Shown: piece after piece, positions 1 through 8,383 of the stretch | Numbering within the stretch: position 1 is the first letter of the stretch | How the letters are laid out: every line of letters begins with the position of its first letter | Assembly (NCBI GenBank): GCA_903902705.1 | Contig: CAIUVX010000094.1 | Span: forward strand, 29,284 to 93,283 | DNA: 64,000 bases | Direction: 5' to 3' | From: an uncultured Methylococcales bacterium | GTDB taxonomy: Bacteria > Pseudomonadota > Gammaproteobacteria > Methylococcales > Methylomonadaceae | The notes under the pieces: model-generated | What the model was told of the DNA's origin: nothing | The model's database searches: none | Seen by the model: only the letters and a program-made list of their open reading frames with translations | Position numbers and translations under genes: made by a program

Positions 1-573
1 CAGTTTGCTAATGTGCGTGGTGAGCCTGTCATGCCCTATTATCAAACTATGGATTTTCCAGTCACAGATGCCTCTGCTAGCTCGGATTGTAAAGACCAAG
101 AAGAGTTTGTCATGATTAACCCTATGACTCCCATTAACAGAAATAACCTAAGTATGATTGGTGTTGCTAGCATATTAGATAAAACTAATTGCGCCCTAGA
201 TTACAAACCCAATATTAGAGTCTATAAATTTGGTAAAGACGTGCAAGTCAACGGCCCTGCCCAAGTTGAAGCCTTGATTAATCAAAATGCCGAAATTTCA
301 GAAAAGCTAACTTTATGGGATCAGCATGGTTCAAAAGTTGAACTGGGACGGATGATTATTTTACCGATGGGTAATACCATTCTTTATGTGCAACCTGTTT
401 ACTTAACCTCGGTCAATAACCAAATCCCAGAATTAACCCGCATGATTGTATCAATGGGTAATCAAGTTGTATGGGATACCTCATTATGGTCAGCGTTTGG
501 AAAATTAGAACAACTGTATGCAAAAACAAAAGCTGATCAAGGTGGTACAGGAACTAGACCTAAACAAAATTAA
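1..573 (+). CDS. UPF0182 family membrane protein, C-terminal fragment (gene starts before the window)
   Basis: The reading frame is open from base 1, so only the last 190 residues are present. They match the soluble C-terminal part of the large UPF0182 (COG1615) integral membrane proteins, with the family strings MTPINRNNLSMIGVAS, KDVQVNGPAQVEAL, LWDQHGS and ILPMGNTILYVQPVYL. The transmembrane part would lie upstream. The function of the family is unknown. The internal GTG at base 13 is not a start, because homology continues before it. A palindromic repeat follows the stop codon. Confidence 0.9.
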   Translation, partial: QFANVRGEPVMPYYQTMDFPVTDASASSDCKDQEEFVMINPMTPINRNNLSMIGVASILDKTNCALDYKPNIRVYKFGKDVQVNGPAQVEALINQNAEISEKLTLWDQHGSKVELGRMIILPMGNTILYVQPVYLTSVNNQIPELTRMIVSMGNQVVWDTSLWSAFGKLEQLYAKTKADQGGTGTRPKQN

Positions 574-622
574 CGGTTTGTAGTAGCGAATTGTTACAGC
601 GTGTTGCCTAGCGACTGCCAAG

Positions 623-756
623 ATATAGCTAACGTATTTAAATGGATTAAAAAAACCGTTCGCACTGAGTTTGTCGAAGTGTCAATGTGGTTCGACTTAT
701 TCGATAAGCTCACAGCTCACCACGAACGGTATCATTTTATTGTACTTCAGCTATAT
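623..756. repeat. MITE-like composite palindromic element, copy 1
   Basis: The outer ends are inverted (ATATAGCTAACG on the left, CAGCTATAT on the right). An inner REP-type palindrome at 656-729 begins CCGTTCGCACTGAG and ends CACCACGAACGG, with the core TTCGACAAGCTC degenerate here. The segment ATCATTTTATTGT between core and right end is shared with the copies at 20219-20335 and 39207-39324. A core-only copy lies at 48906-48973. No ORF is present, so any transposition would need help in trans. Confidence 0.75.
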
Positions 757-829
757 GTACCTTACGATTTATCGTAAAATCGCTACTATTAGCTAATTAA
801 ATTATCACAGTCTTAACTTAGGAGTTGTT

Positions 830-1894
830 ATGTCAAAAGCCAAAGCGTATGCCGCATTTAACCCGCATGACCCATTAGCACCATTTGAATTTGAACGCCG
901 TGAGTTGAACGCCACCGATGTGCAAATTGAGATTCTGTATTGCGGCGTTTGTCATTCCGATATTCATCAAGTGCGTAATGAATGGGGCAATTCCTCATTT
1001 CCGATGGTGCCAGGTCATGAAATTGTCGGTAAGGTTATTAATTTGGGCAGTGAGGTTAAAAAATTTACTATCGGTGACAACGTAGGCGTGGGTTGCATGG
1101 TGGACTCTTGCCGTACTTGCCCAGACTGTCTGGAACAACAACAGCAATATTGCAATCACTCTGTGTTTACTTATAACTGTCCAGACCCGCACAGCAACGG
1201 GACAGTTAGCACTTATGGCGGTTATTCCAATCACATTGTGGTTGAGCAAGATTTTGTGTTAAAAATCGCTGATAACTTAGATTTAGCCGCTACTGCCCCC
1301 TTATTATGTGCAGGAATTACCACTTACTCCCCGTTAAAACATTGGAAAGTCGGCGCAGGACAAAAAGTTGGCATAGTTGGTTTAGGCGGTCTGGGACACA
1401 TGGGCGTTAAATTCGCCCGCGCCTTAGGTGCGCACGTCGTGTTGTTCACCACCTCGGCAAACAAAGTCGAAGATGCCAAACGCTTAGGTGCGCATGAAGT
1501 GGTGATTTCAAAAAATGATGATGAAATGGCGGCTCACACACAAAGTTTTGACTTCATTTTAAATACCGTTGCCGCACCGCATAATCTGGATGCTTTTACC
1601 AACTTATTAAAACGTGATGGCACACTGTGTTTAGTCGGCGTACCCGATCATCCACATCCATCCCCTACGGTTGGCAACCTGATTTTCAAACGCCGTTCCA
1701 TTGCAGGTTCATTAATCGGTGGCATACAAGAAACGCAAGAAATGCTCGATTTTTGTGCGGCACATAACATCACATCCGATATAGAGCTAATCCCGATTCA
1801 ACAAATTAATCAAGCCTACGAGCGAGTGTTAAAAAGCGATGTCAAATATCGGTTTGTTATTGATTTAGCTAGTCTTAACACTGGAACAGCATAA
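830..1894 (+). CDS. Zinc-dependent NAD(P) alcohol dehydrogenase (YahK/cinnamyl-alcohol-dehydrogenase type)
   Basis: 354 residues of the medium-chain dehydrogenase family; it should oxidise alcohols or reduce aldehydes with NADP(H). The catalytic zinc ligands are visible in GVCHSDIH and GHEIVGKV. A structural zinc cluster is seen in CRTCPDCLEQQQQYC. The Rossmann motif is GIVGLGGLGHMGVKFA. The set matches YahK-type enzymes. A strong Shine-Dalgarno (TTAGGAG) lies 6 nt before the ATG. Only 25 bp separate it from the next gene, so the two are probably co-transcribed. The substrate is not evident; aldehyde detoxification is plausible in a methylotroph but is inference. Confidence 0.92.
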   Translation: MSKAKAYAAFNPHDPLAPFEFERRELNATDVQIEILYCGVCHSDIHQVRNEWGNSSFPMVPGHEIVGKVINLGSEVKKFTIGDNVGVGCMVDSCRTCPDCLEQQQQYCNHSVFTYNCPDPHSNGTVSTYGGYSNHIVVEQDFVLKIADNLDLAATAPLLCAGITTYSPLKHWKVGAGQKVGIVGLGGLGHMGVKFARALGAHVVLFTTSANKVEDAKRLGAHEVVISKNDDEMAAHTQSFDFILNTVAAPHNLDAFTNLLKRDGTLCLVGVPDHPHPSPTVGNLIFKRRSIAGSLIGGIQETQEMLDFCAAHNITSDIELIPIQQINQAYERVLKSDVKYRFVIDLASLNTGTA

Positions 1895-1919
1895 TCTTCA
1901 TCAAGCTAGGAGATAACTC

Positions 1920-3302
1920 ATGTCAGGCGGAATAAATTTTGAATTTGGCTTTGGACAACAAACACCATCACACCAAGATGAAGACAACCAAACGTGCTTT
2001 TATTGTTGTGGTGATTTCTGCGGTCAAACTGCCAGTTCATCGATAACAGACAAAATACTCAGAGTTGATGTGGATAATTTTGATTCAGTGATGGCGAAAA
2101 TTTCGCCTACGCTGACCTTGAGTTCACGTCAGGTATTGGTTTTTAAGGAGCTGGATGATTTTCACCCTGACCGACTGGTGACAATAATCCCTGAGTTTGT
2201 TGAGCTGCGCCGTTTAAAACGTGAGCTGGACAACCCCCAAACTGCTGCATCAGTCGCTGCTGAAATCTGGCAAAAATATCAACCGAAAGCCACAGAAAGT
2301 TCAGACGATGTCACTATGACGGAAACTGAATCTATGGCAGATACTCTGGAGCGGTTATTAGATCGTAAAACAACCTTAGCAACACCAGCAACCCAGTCGA
2401 AAAATACAGTCGATAGTCTGTTACAGCAGTTAATCACGCCCGTCATCGTTGCCGATACCCTGCCAGAACATCAAACCTTAAGCGTGTTCATCGATTCAGT
2501 GATGGCTGAGTTAATGAATACAATCCTGCATAACCCTGAGTTTCAGGCATTGGAGTCTATTTGGCGTTCTGTTCACGCGTTACTTTTTAACGAAGACGCA
2601 GATGAAAATCAGAGCTTCTATTTAGTTAATATCAGCAAACAAACCTTGCTTGCTGATATGTGCAGCGGAATGACTTCTACTTTTGCCAATTTGTTAGTGA
2701 ATCACGGCATAAAAACTGTCGATAGCGTCATTATTGGCAGTTATTATTTTTCGGGCAATGCTGAGGATTTGGCATTACTGGGTTTGTTAGGAATGCTGGC
2801 TGGACAGTTACACAGCCGCTTTATCAGTGCCGTCGATGAAGCCTTTGTTAACAAGCAAATTCTGGGCGAACAGCCGCTAAGTCAGCATTGGCAGAGTTTA
2901 CGAGAATCACCCGTAGCAGGGTTTATCGGTCTTTGTTATCCCCGCATTTTGTTACGTTTGCCTTATGGCAAAAAACGCGAACCCGTTGAAGAATTTGCCT
3001 TTGAGGAATTTGGCAATCTTCCGCAACATGAACAGTTATTATGGGGTAATCCAGCCTTTGATTTTGCCCGCTTGTTAGTCAGACAACAAGCGGGTTATCA
3101 AGGCAATGGAGCTAACGATATTGAAGGTCTGCCTGCGCTGGTGTACCTAAAAGACGATGAACAGCATTTATATGCGTGTGGTGAATGGTTTTTGTCTGAG
3201 CAGAACATAAATAAACTGCTTACCGCTGGGATTGTGCCGTTTATTAGTTTTCATAATCGTAACAGTGTCAGGCTTATTACCAGTCAATCGCTTAAGCTAT
3301 AG
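1920..3302 (+). CDS. Orphan TssB/TssC-like (type VI contractile sheath) hybrid protein
   Basis: 460 residues. Residues 81-101 (starting FHPDRLVTIIPEFVELRRL) resemble the conserved N-terminal signature of the small sheath protein TssB. Residues 205-222 (NPEFQALESIWRSVHALL) are the signature of the large sheath protein TssC, and the C-terminal half ends like TssC. A linker of about 80 residues, rich in S, T and E, joins the two parts. An unusual cysteine cluster (C26, C29, C30, C34) sits near the N-terminus. The start ATG has a clear AGGAG 9 nt upstream. No other type VI component occurs in the window and the partner gene is an alcohol dehydrogenase, so a working secretion system is not implied here. 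The TssB/TssC reading rests on motifs only. Confidence 0.65.
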   Translation: MSGGINFEFGFGQQTPSHQDEDNQTCFYCCGDFCGQTASSSITDKILRVDVDNFDSVMAKISPTLTLSSRQVLVFKELDDFHPDRLVTIIPEFVELRRLKRELDNPQTAASVAAEIWQKYQPKATESSDDVTMTETESMADTLERLLDRKTTLATPATQSKNTVDSLLQQLITPVIVADTLPEHQTLSVFIDSVMAELMNTILHNPEFQALESIWRSVHALLFNEDADENQSFYLVNISKQTLLADMCSGMTSTFANLLVNHGIKTVDSVIIGSYYFSGNAEDLALLGLLGMLAGQLHSRFISAVDEAFVNKQILGEQPLSQHWQSLRESPVAGFIGLCYPRILLRLPYGKKREPVEEFAFEEFGNLPQHEQLLWGNPAFDFARLLVRQQAGYQGNGANDIEGLPALVYLKDDEQHLYACGEWFLSEQNINKLLTAGIVPFISFHNRNSVRLITSQSLKL

Positions 3303-3514
3303 GGTAAATAATATCAAGCAGATAGGTCAACAGCCAAGTAAGACTTACAGAAAAAGTACGGAAAATACTGCGTAATGAAAGACACTCTAATAATATGTGG
3401 TTTCAAAAAGAAATCAGGTTAAAAGCCAGAATTCGTGGTTTTGCACAGTAATCAAATCAGCGGGTACATAGCTTTGTAACGTGCCAAAAAAGGAGATATT
3501 TATATTATGCGGCT

Positions 3515-4951
3515 TTAACTTAAATTATTAGGCAGAGTAATATAAAAACTTGTTCCTTTACCCATTTCTGAATGTACTTTAATACTCCCTTCTAAAACAC
3601 TAGTAATTAAATTATGTACAATAGCCAAGCCTAAACCTGAACCGCCTTGCATACGTCCAGTGGTAAAAAAGGGGTCAAAAATTTTAGCTACATTTTCACT
3701 ACTGATACCCTGACCAAAATCAGTGACCGTAATTACAAAATAAGCCTGATTATTTTGCTGCTGATCTGCAAGATCAATAATAACTTTTCCACCTTTGTTA
3801 TTTGGATAAGCATAACGCTCTATATTAGTTAAAAAATTAATAATAATTTGTGTTAAATAACCTGGATAACCTAACCATGCTCTACTCTGTTTAACATTAT
3901 CTTGCACTATAATTTCTAAGTTAGCCTGACGGGCATTGATTTTAAATAATTCAATACTTTCTTTTATAGTATCTAAAATATTGACACTTTCTTTTATGTC
4001 AGCTGTTTGATTAACCGATATTTTCTTAAAATTTTGTACTAAATTATGCGCCCTAGTAATATTCCTTTTAATTAAATCAGTTGCTTCCATAATATCTTCT
4101 AATGCTTCTTTATTATCAGAAAACAAATTGCTAATATCTTTATTATTTACCCTGCTATCTAATATAGTAGCAGCGGTATTAATTACCCCAAGTGGCGTAT
4201 TAATTTCGTGTGCTACGCCTGCTACCATTTGCGCTAAAGAACGATGCCTTTCTAAGGTTGCTTCGGTTTGTAATCGTTCTGATAGGTAATTTTTTTCCTG
4301 TTCAAGTAGGCGTTTTTTTTCTAAACAGGCTTGTACTCTGGCATATAATAAAGTGGCATTAAAAGGCTTGGGTAAATAATCTTCTGCGCCCATTTCAATA
4401 CAACGCACAATACTGTCAATTTCAGTAATGGCAGAAATAATAATCACAGGTATATTGCGTAACACCTTATCGGCTTTCATGGTTTGCAATACCGTATAAC
4501 CATCAATTTCTGGCATCGTTATATCCAGTAAAACTAAATCAAATTTTTCTTGAGTTAATTTATTTAGAGCAATTTTACCATTTTCTGCTATCTCATAGAG
4601 ATAGCCACGTTTTTTTAAACGACGGGATAATATATCGCGATTTTCTTCAATATCATCTACGATTAAAATTTTTCCCGTTAAATCATTAACGCTGTTTTCT
4701 GGGTTAATGATTTCTGTAGGAATAGGACTAGTATTCGGTACTGTATCTGTTTTTACTTCACTGAGTTTAAACAGTTGATTAATCTGTTCCGTTAAATTTC
4801 TGCCTGCTTGAGTAATTTTTTTTAAATCAGCTAAATATTGAGTTCGCCCATCTTTATTTATATCTTCTACCAACATTTCGCTGTAACCAATAATTTGATT
4901 AACAGGGGTTAATAAATCGTGGCGGATTTTTGACTCATCTTGAATAGTCAT
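3515..4951 (-). CDS. Hybrid sensor histidine kinase with internal receiver domain
   Basis: 478 residues, no membrane segment, so cytoplasmic. Order of parts: an N-terminal HisKA-like helix pair (RHDLLTPVNQIIGYSEM, His11); a receiver domain at about 92-208 with acidic pair D99/D100, phospho-acceptor D143 (LLDITMPEIDG) and the lysine in LPKPF; a coiled coil; a second HisKA box (VAHEINTPLG, His248); and a HATPase_c domain with an N box (NFLTNIERYAY) and G boxes (DFGQGI, GGSGLGLAI). Two HisKA-like boxes share one ATPase domain, which is odd. AAGGGA precedes the ATG. It lies 117 bp after the CheY-like gene, probably as the last gene of the MHYT-kinase operon. Confidence 0.9.
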   Translation of the reverse strand: MTIQDESKIRHDLLTPVNQIIGYSEMLVEDINKDGRTQYLADLKKITQAGRNLTEQINQLFKLSEVKTDTVPNTSPIPTEIINPENSVNDLTGKILIVDDIEENRDILSRRLKKRGYLYEIAENGKIALNKLTQEKFDLVLLDITMPEIDGYTVLQTMKADKVLRNIPVIIISAITEIDSIVRCIEMGAEDYLPKPFNATLLYARVQACLEKKRLLEQEKNYLSERLQTEATLERHRSLAQMVAGVAHEINTPLGVINTAATILDSRVNNKDISNLFSDNKEALEDIMEATDLIKRNITRAHNLVQNFKKISVNQTADIKESVNILDTIKESIELFKINARQANLEIIVQDNVKQSRAWLGYPGYLTQIIINFLTNIERYAYPNNKGGKVIIDLADQQQNNQAYFVITVTDFGQGISSENVAKIFDPFFTTGRMQGGSGLGLAIVHNLITSVLEGSIKVHSEMGKGTSFYITLPNNLS

Positions 4952-5068
4952 GTTGTTTCCCTTCGTAAATAATCTATTTTTAGTGATTACGGTATAGAAT
5001 TAAGAGAGCATCTCAACTTTATTAAGCTAATACTGTTTAATTCCAGAATACCTGTAGTTTTATTTTAA

Positions 5069-5431
5069 TTACTTAAGTAAAGCTGCAATTTTCCCTAATA
5101 ATCTTTCTATTTCAATGGGTTTGGTATCATAATCATCACAGCCTGCAATTAAGGCTTTTTGTCTATCACTTTCCATGACATGAGCAGTTAAAGCAATAAT
5201 AGGAATATGGGAGGTGGCTTGATGGGCTTTAACTTTTTGTGTGGCTTCCCAACCATCGATAATCGGTAAACTCATATCCATTAAAATTAAATCGGGTAAA
5301 TGAACGATTGCTAATTCAATGCCTTTTTCACCATCCATAGCGGTAATAATTTCATAACCACGTCGGCTAAGACGACGCGACAGCATATCCAGATTCATTT
5401 CGTTGTCTTCAACAATTAAAATTCTTGTCAT
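5069..5431 (-). CDS. Single-domain response regulator (CheY/DivK-like)
   Basis: 120 residues consisting of a receiver domain only. Visible residues are the acidic pair E8/D9 in IVEDNEMN, phospho-acceptor D52 in ILMDMSLP, the switch threonine in IALTAH and K104 in DTKP. It starts 2 bp after the stop of the MHYT kinase gene, so it is translated from the same message and is the likely phosphotransfer partner of that kinase or of the hybrid kinase downstream. With no output domain, it probably works by protein interaction or phosphorelay. Confidence 0.93.
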   Translation of the reverse strand: MTRILIVEDNEMNLDMLSRRLSRRGYEIITAMDGEKGIELAIVHLPDLILMDMSLPIIDGWEATQKVKAHQATSHIPIIALTAHVMESDRQKALIAGCDDYDTKPIEIERLLGKIAALLK

Positions 5432-5433
5432 TA

Positions 5434-7422
5434 TTATAGCCCCACAAATTTTTTGGTCACTTTTTTATAAAAAGTAGGTAATGTAATAATAAATTCTGAT
5501 CCTTGTCCTACTAAACTACTTGCTTCAATACTACCACCAAGCACATTACAAAACTTTTTAGTAATAGTTAATCCTAATCCAGTACCACCATATTTACGCG
5601 TTGTTGAATTATCTGCCTGAGTAAATGATTCAAATATTTTATCTAATTGTTCTGCTGTCATGCCAATACCTGTATCTTTAACGCTAAATATGACCCATCC
5701 ATCACCATTATTAGATGTTTTGGTAATCGTCAGATTAATTTCACCAGCATCAGTAAATTTATTGGCATTACTTAATAAGTTGAATAAAGCTTGTTTAACT
5801 TTGGTTAAATCGGTATAAAGCGTGCCAATATTATCATTTATATTAATAATTAATTTATTTTCTTTTTTATCTAATAACGGTTGAATAGTAGACGCTATTT
5901 CGTGAATAGTTTTAGTTAAATCAAAGTTTTCAGGATAAATCTCCATTTTACCTGCTTCAATTTTTGATATATCCAGAATATTATTAATCACATCGAGTAA
6001 ATGTTTACCTGCAATGCGAATTTTAGTTAAATCAGCAATAAAATCGTTTTGTCCTAAGTCTTCGGCTTCTTCAAGTAACATTTCACTATAGCCAATAATA
6101 GCATTCATCGGTGTTCTTAATTCATGTGACATATTGGCTAAAAAAGCACTTTTAGCCGAATTAGCTTGTTCAGCAACAAGCTGAGCTTGTTGAGCTTTTT
6201 GCATGGCTTGTGCTAATTCTTGTTCAGTCTGTTTTAATTCAGTAATGTCGGTATGTACTGCGACTGTACCCACATTCCAAACCCGCCGTTCACAGACTTG
6301 CATCCATTTTTCATTTTTCCAGTGATGTATAAAATCTTTTTGTGGATTGTAATGCTTGGCTAGACGTTCTTTTACCCATTCATGACTATTTTCAGTACCA
6401 TAAACTAATTGATTGTCCGCTAGGTTTTGAATTAAATCTTTAAATTGTATGCCTTCTTTAACTTTAAAGTGTTCGGTACTCATTAAATTGCGATACATAT
6501 TGTTACAAACAATTAAATGATCATTCATATCATATAAAGCAAACGCATTGGGAATACTTTCAATGGCGGCTAAGGTATGCGTACGACTTATTTGTTCTGA
6601 TAAGGCGGCTTTTTCCAGACGTATATCGACAACAGTCACTACTATGGCTAATGAAATAATAAAAAACGCTGCTAGACTGATTCCTAATGTTAGATATTGC
6701 GGATTTAATAAAAAATCAGTGTCGTTAATTGTATTATTACCTAATGAAAAAGTAGTAGATGACATGGCAATATAGTGCATGGCTGCGCCTGCAAATCCCA
6801 TGGTAATAGCGGAAACGATTTTAGCCCATTTAGTGCGGGTATATTTATCAGTGCTTAATACCTTATTGGCATAGAGTGAGGTAATACCCAGCATAGCGGC
6901 AACGACCACCGAAATAACAAAGCCAGTCATGTCTATTAGCATAATAAGCTCTTTATCACTTTGCATTGTCATCATGCCAATGTAGTGCATCATGCCTATA
7001 CCTGCTCCCATCAATACACCGTAAAACAACAGTCTTTTTTGACTGACCGTTCTACGGCTAGCAATGTTTAACACAACCACCCCTGCTAGAATGGCAGGAA
7101 CAACTGAACATAAAGTCGTTACAAGATCGTATAAAACAATGATGGGGGCGTTATCAGCGGTCTTTAAGGTAAAGGCTAACATACCAATAAAGTGCATCGC
7201 CCATACTCCCGTCCCCATCGTTAATGCGCCAGCACTTAACCATATTTTTTCAGTCAGGGGATTATCGTCTAACGCGCGGATACGATCTGCTATGCCTAGG
7301 GTGGCATAAACGCCTAGGCAAGAGATAATGACAGAAAGTAAAACTAAACTTTCATCGTAAGAATCATACAGCGTAATTCCACTATGGTGTGGTGTGAAGA
7401 GATGCAGTAAATTCACGTCCAA
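5434..7422 (-). CDS. MHYT-domain membrane sensor histidine kinase
   Basis: 662 residues. The first 260 or so form a seven-helix MHYT sensor with the three signature repeats (WAMHFIGM, GMMHYIGM, AAMHYIAM). MHYT domains are proposed in the family literature to bind copper and sense a small ligand such as O2, CO or NO. A PAS-like region (about 285-395), a coiled coil, a HisKA domain (FLANMSHELRTPMNAIIGYS) and a HATPase_c domain (GIGMTAEQLDKIF, GGTGLGLTI) follow. No receiver domain is fused; the CheY-like gene 2 bp downstream fills that place. A terminator just upstream separates it from the regulator/hypX unit. Gas sensing near a hydrogenase maturation gene is suggestive only. Confidence 0.93.
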   Translation of the reverse strand: MDVNLLHLFTPHHSGITLYDSYDESLVLLSVIISCLGVYATLGIADRIRALDDNPLTEKIWLSAGALTMGTGVWAMHFIGMLAFTLKTADNAPIIVLYDLVTTLCSVVPAILAGVVVLNIASRRTVSQKRLLFYGVLMGAGIGMMHYIGMMTMQSDKELIMLIDMTGFVISVVVAAMLGITSLYANKVLSTDKYTRTKWAKIVSAITMGFAGAAMHYIAMSSTTFSLGNNTINDTDFLLNPQYLTLGISLAAFFIISLAIVVTVVDIRLEKAALSEQISRTHTLAAIESIPNAFALYDMNDHLIVCNNMYRNLMSTEHFKVKEGIQFKDLIQNLADNQLVYGTENSHEWVKERLAKHYNPQKDFIHHWKNEKWMQVCERRVWNVGTVAVHTDITELKQTEQELAQAMQKAQQAQLVAEQANSAKSAFLANMSHELRTPMNAIIGYSEMLLEEAEDLGQNDFIADLTKIRIAGKHLLDVINNILDISKIEAGKMEIYPENFDLTKTIHEIASTIQPLLDKKENKLIININDNIGTLYTDLTKVKQALFNLLSNANKFTDAGEINLTITKTSNNGDGWVIFSVKDTGIGMTAEQLDKIFESFTQADNSTTRKYGGTGLGLTITKKFCNVLGGSIEASSLVGQGSEFIITLPTFYKKVTKKFVGL

Positions 7423-7444
7423 TACCTTGCTTGTGTGCTAAACA

Positions 7445-7482
7445 TATAAAAAAAGCGTATAAAACGAGGATGTTTTATACGC
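7445..7482 (-). terminator. Rho-independent terminator of the hypX-regulator operon
   Basis: The arms GCGTATAAAAC and GTTTTATACGC (7455-7465 and 7472-7482) form an 11-bp stem with a 6-nt loop. On the minus strand the stem is followed by a run of seven T. It lies 10 bp beyond the stop of the DUF3369-type regulator, so that operon ends here and the MHYT kinase needs its own promoter. Confidence 0.85.
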
Positions 7483-7492
7483 CTTCTACAAG

Positions 7493-8359
7493 CTATTCTG
7501 TGCTGGTGTTTTTCCAAATACTGGCTAACGCTTGCACAAAACTATACATCAAGGAAATAATGTGATCAGGCGGATTAAACTGGGTTTTAAATAGATAACC
7601 CACTTCTACTTGATGCGGTTTCGCGGTGACTTGAATCAGGTGAAAATTGCCTTCGCTGCGTACATATTTATCACCCGAAAAATCCAGTGGAAAGCCTTCA
7701 CACTGCGCTAGTTTTTTATACAACGCCAAGCCACCATTCGCTAAATACAGAGCCGCTCCGCCTTTAGCATTCACTTCGTCAGCAAATAATACTTGTCCAT
7801 CAACAATTAGCCATGTACTTTCATCCACACCGCCTACGGCAATATGGTGGATAGTTTCAAGTAAGTCGGCACGACTCGCATGGCTATTGACTATCATTTC
7901 ATTGAGTAAATTAACTGTTGCCAATGCCATGCCCGAAGATAAAAATTGCCGTACACTGCTTTTAACCAAGGAATACAATTTGTTTTCCGTGGTTTCAACT
8001 TTGGTAAAATAACCGCTGATGTCGTAACGGTCTATGACTTCACGTTCAGGTGCCATACCAGGTTGACCTGTGCGAATAAAAAGCTGACTGACCTTATTTT
8101 CCATTTCTTCACGAATATACTGACAAAGTTCCAAGCCCGCGCTGTCTGTTTCCATCACCACATCAATAAACGCAACCGCCAAACAACTGCTTAACTCCAG
8201 ATTATCCTGAAATAACGCAATCGCTTCAGCTTTACTGGCAGCGGTGACAATTTTTAACGGCAAGTCATAAACCTTGATTGAGCGCATCGCAAGCTTTGAA
8301 ACACTCAGCACGTCTGGTTCATCGTCTACTAATAGCACAACCCATTCTTTAAAAAACAT
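7493..8359 (-). CDS. Response regulator with DUF3369-type output region
   Basis: 288 residues. An N-terminal receiver domain has the acidic pair D12/D13 (LLVDDEPDV) and phospho-acceptor D66 (VAFIDVVMETD). The remaining 160 or so residues resemble the DUF3369 domain that follows receivers in some proteobacterial regulators, with no helix-turn-helix or GGDEF motif visible. An excellent Shine-Dalgarno (GAGGAGG) precedes the ATG. It lies 24 bp after hypX and the pair ends at the terminator at 7445-7482, so the two are co-transcribed. The output mode is unknown. Confidence 0.85.
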   Translation of the reverse strand: MFFKEWVVLLVDDEPDVLSVSKLAMRSIKVYDLPLKIVTAASKAEAIALFQDNLELSSCLAVAFIDVVMETDSAGLELCQYIREEMENKVSQLFIRTGQPGMAPEREVIDRYDISGYFTKVETTENKLYSLVKSSVRQFLSSGMALATVNLLNEMIVNSHASRADLLETIHHIAVGGVDESTWLIVDGQVLFADEVNAKGGAALYLANGGLALYKKLAQCEGFPLDFSGDKYVRSEGNFHLIQVTAKPHQVEVGYLFKTQFNPPDHIISLMYSFVQALASIWKNTSTE

Positions 8360-8383
8360 AATATCCTCCTCATTACCCTGAAT

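Noticed and set aside
1920..3302. A type VI secretion locus
   Set aside because: A single sheath-like gene without any other T6SS component does not support a secretion locus here.
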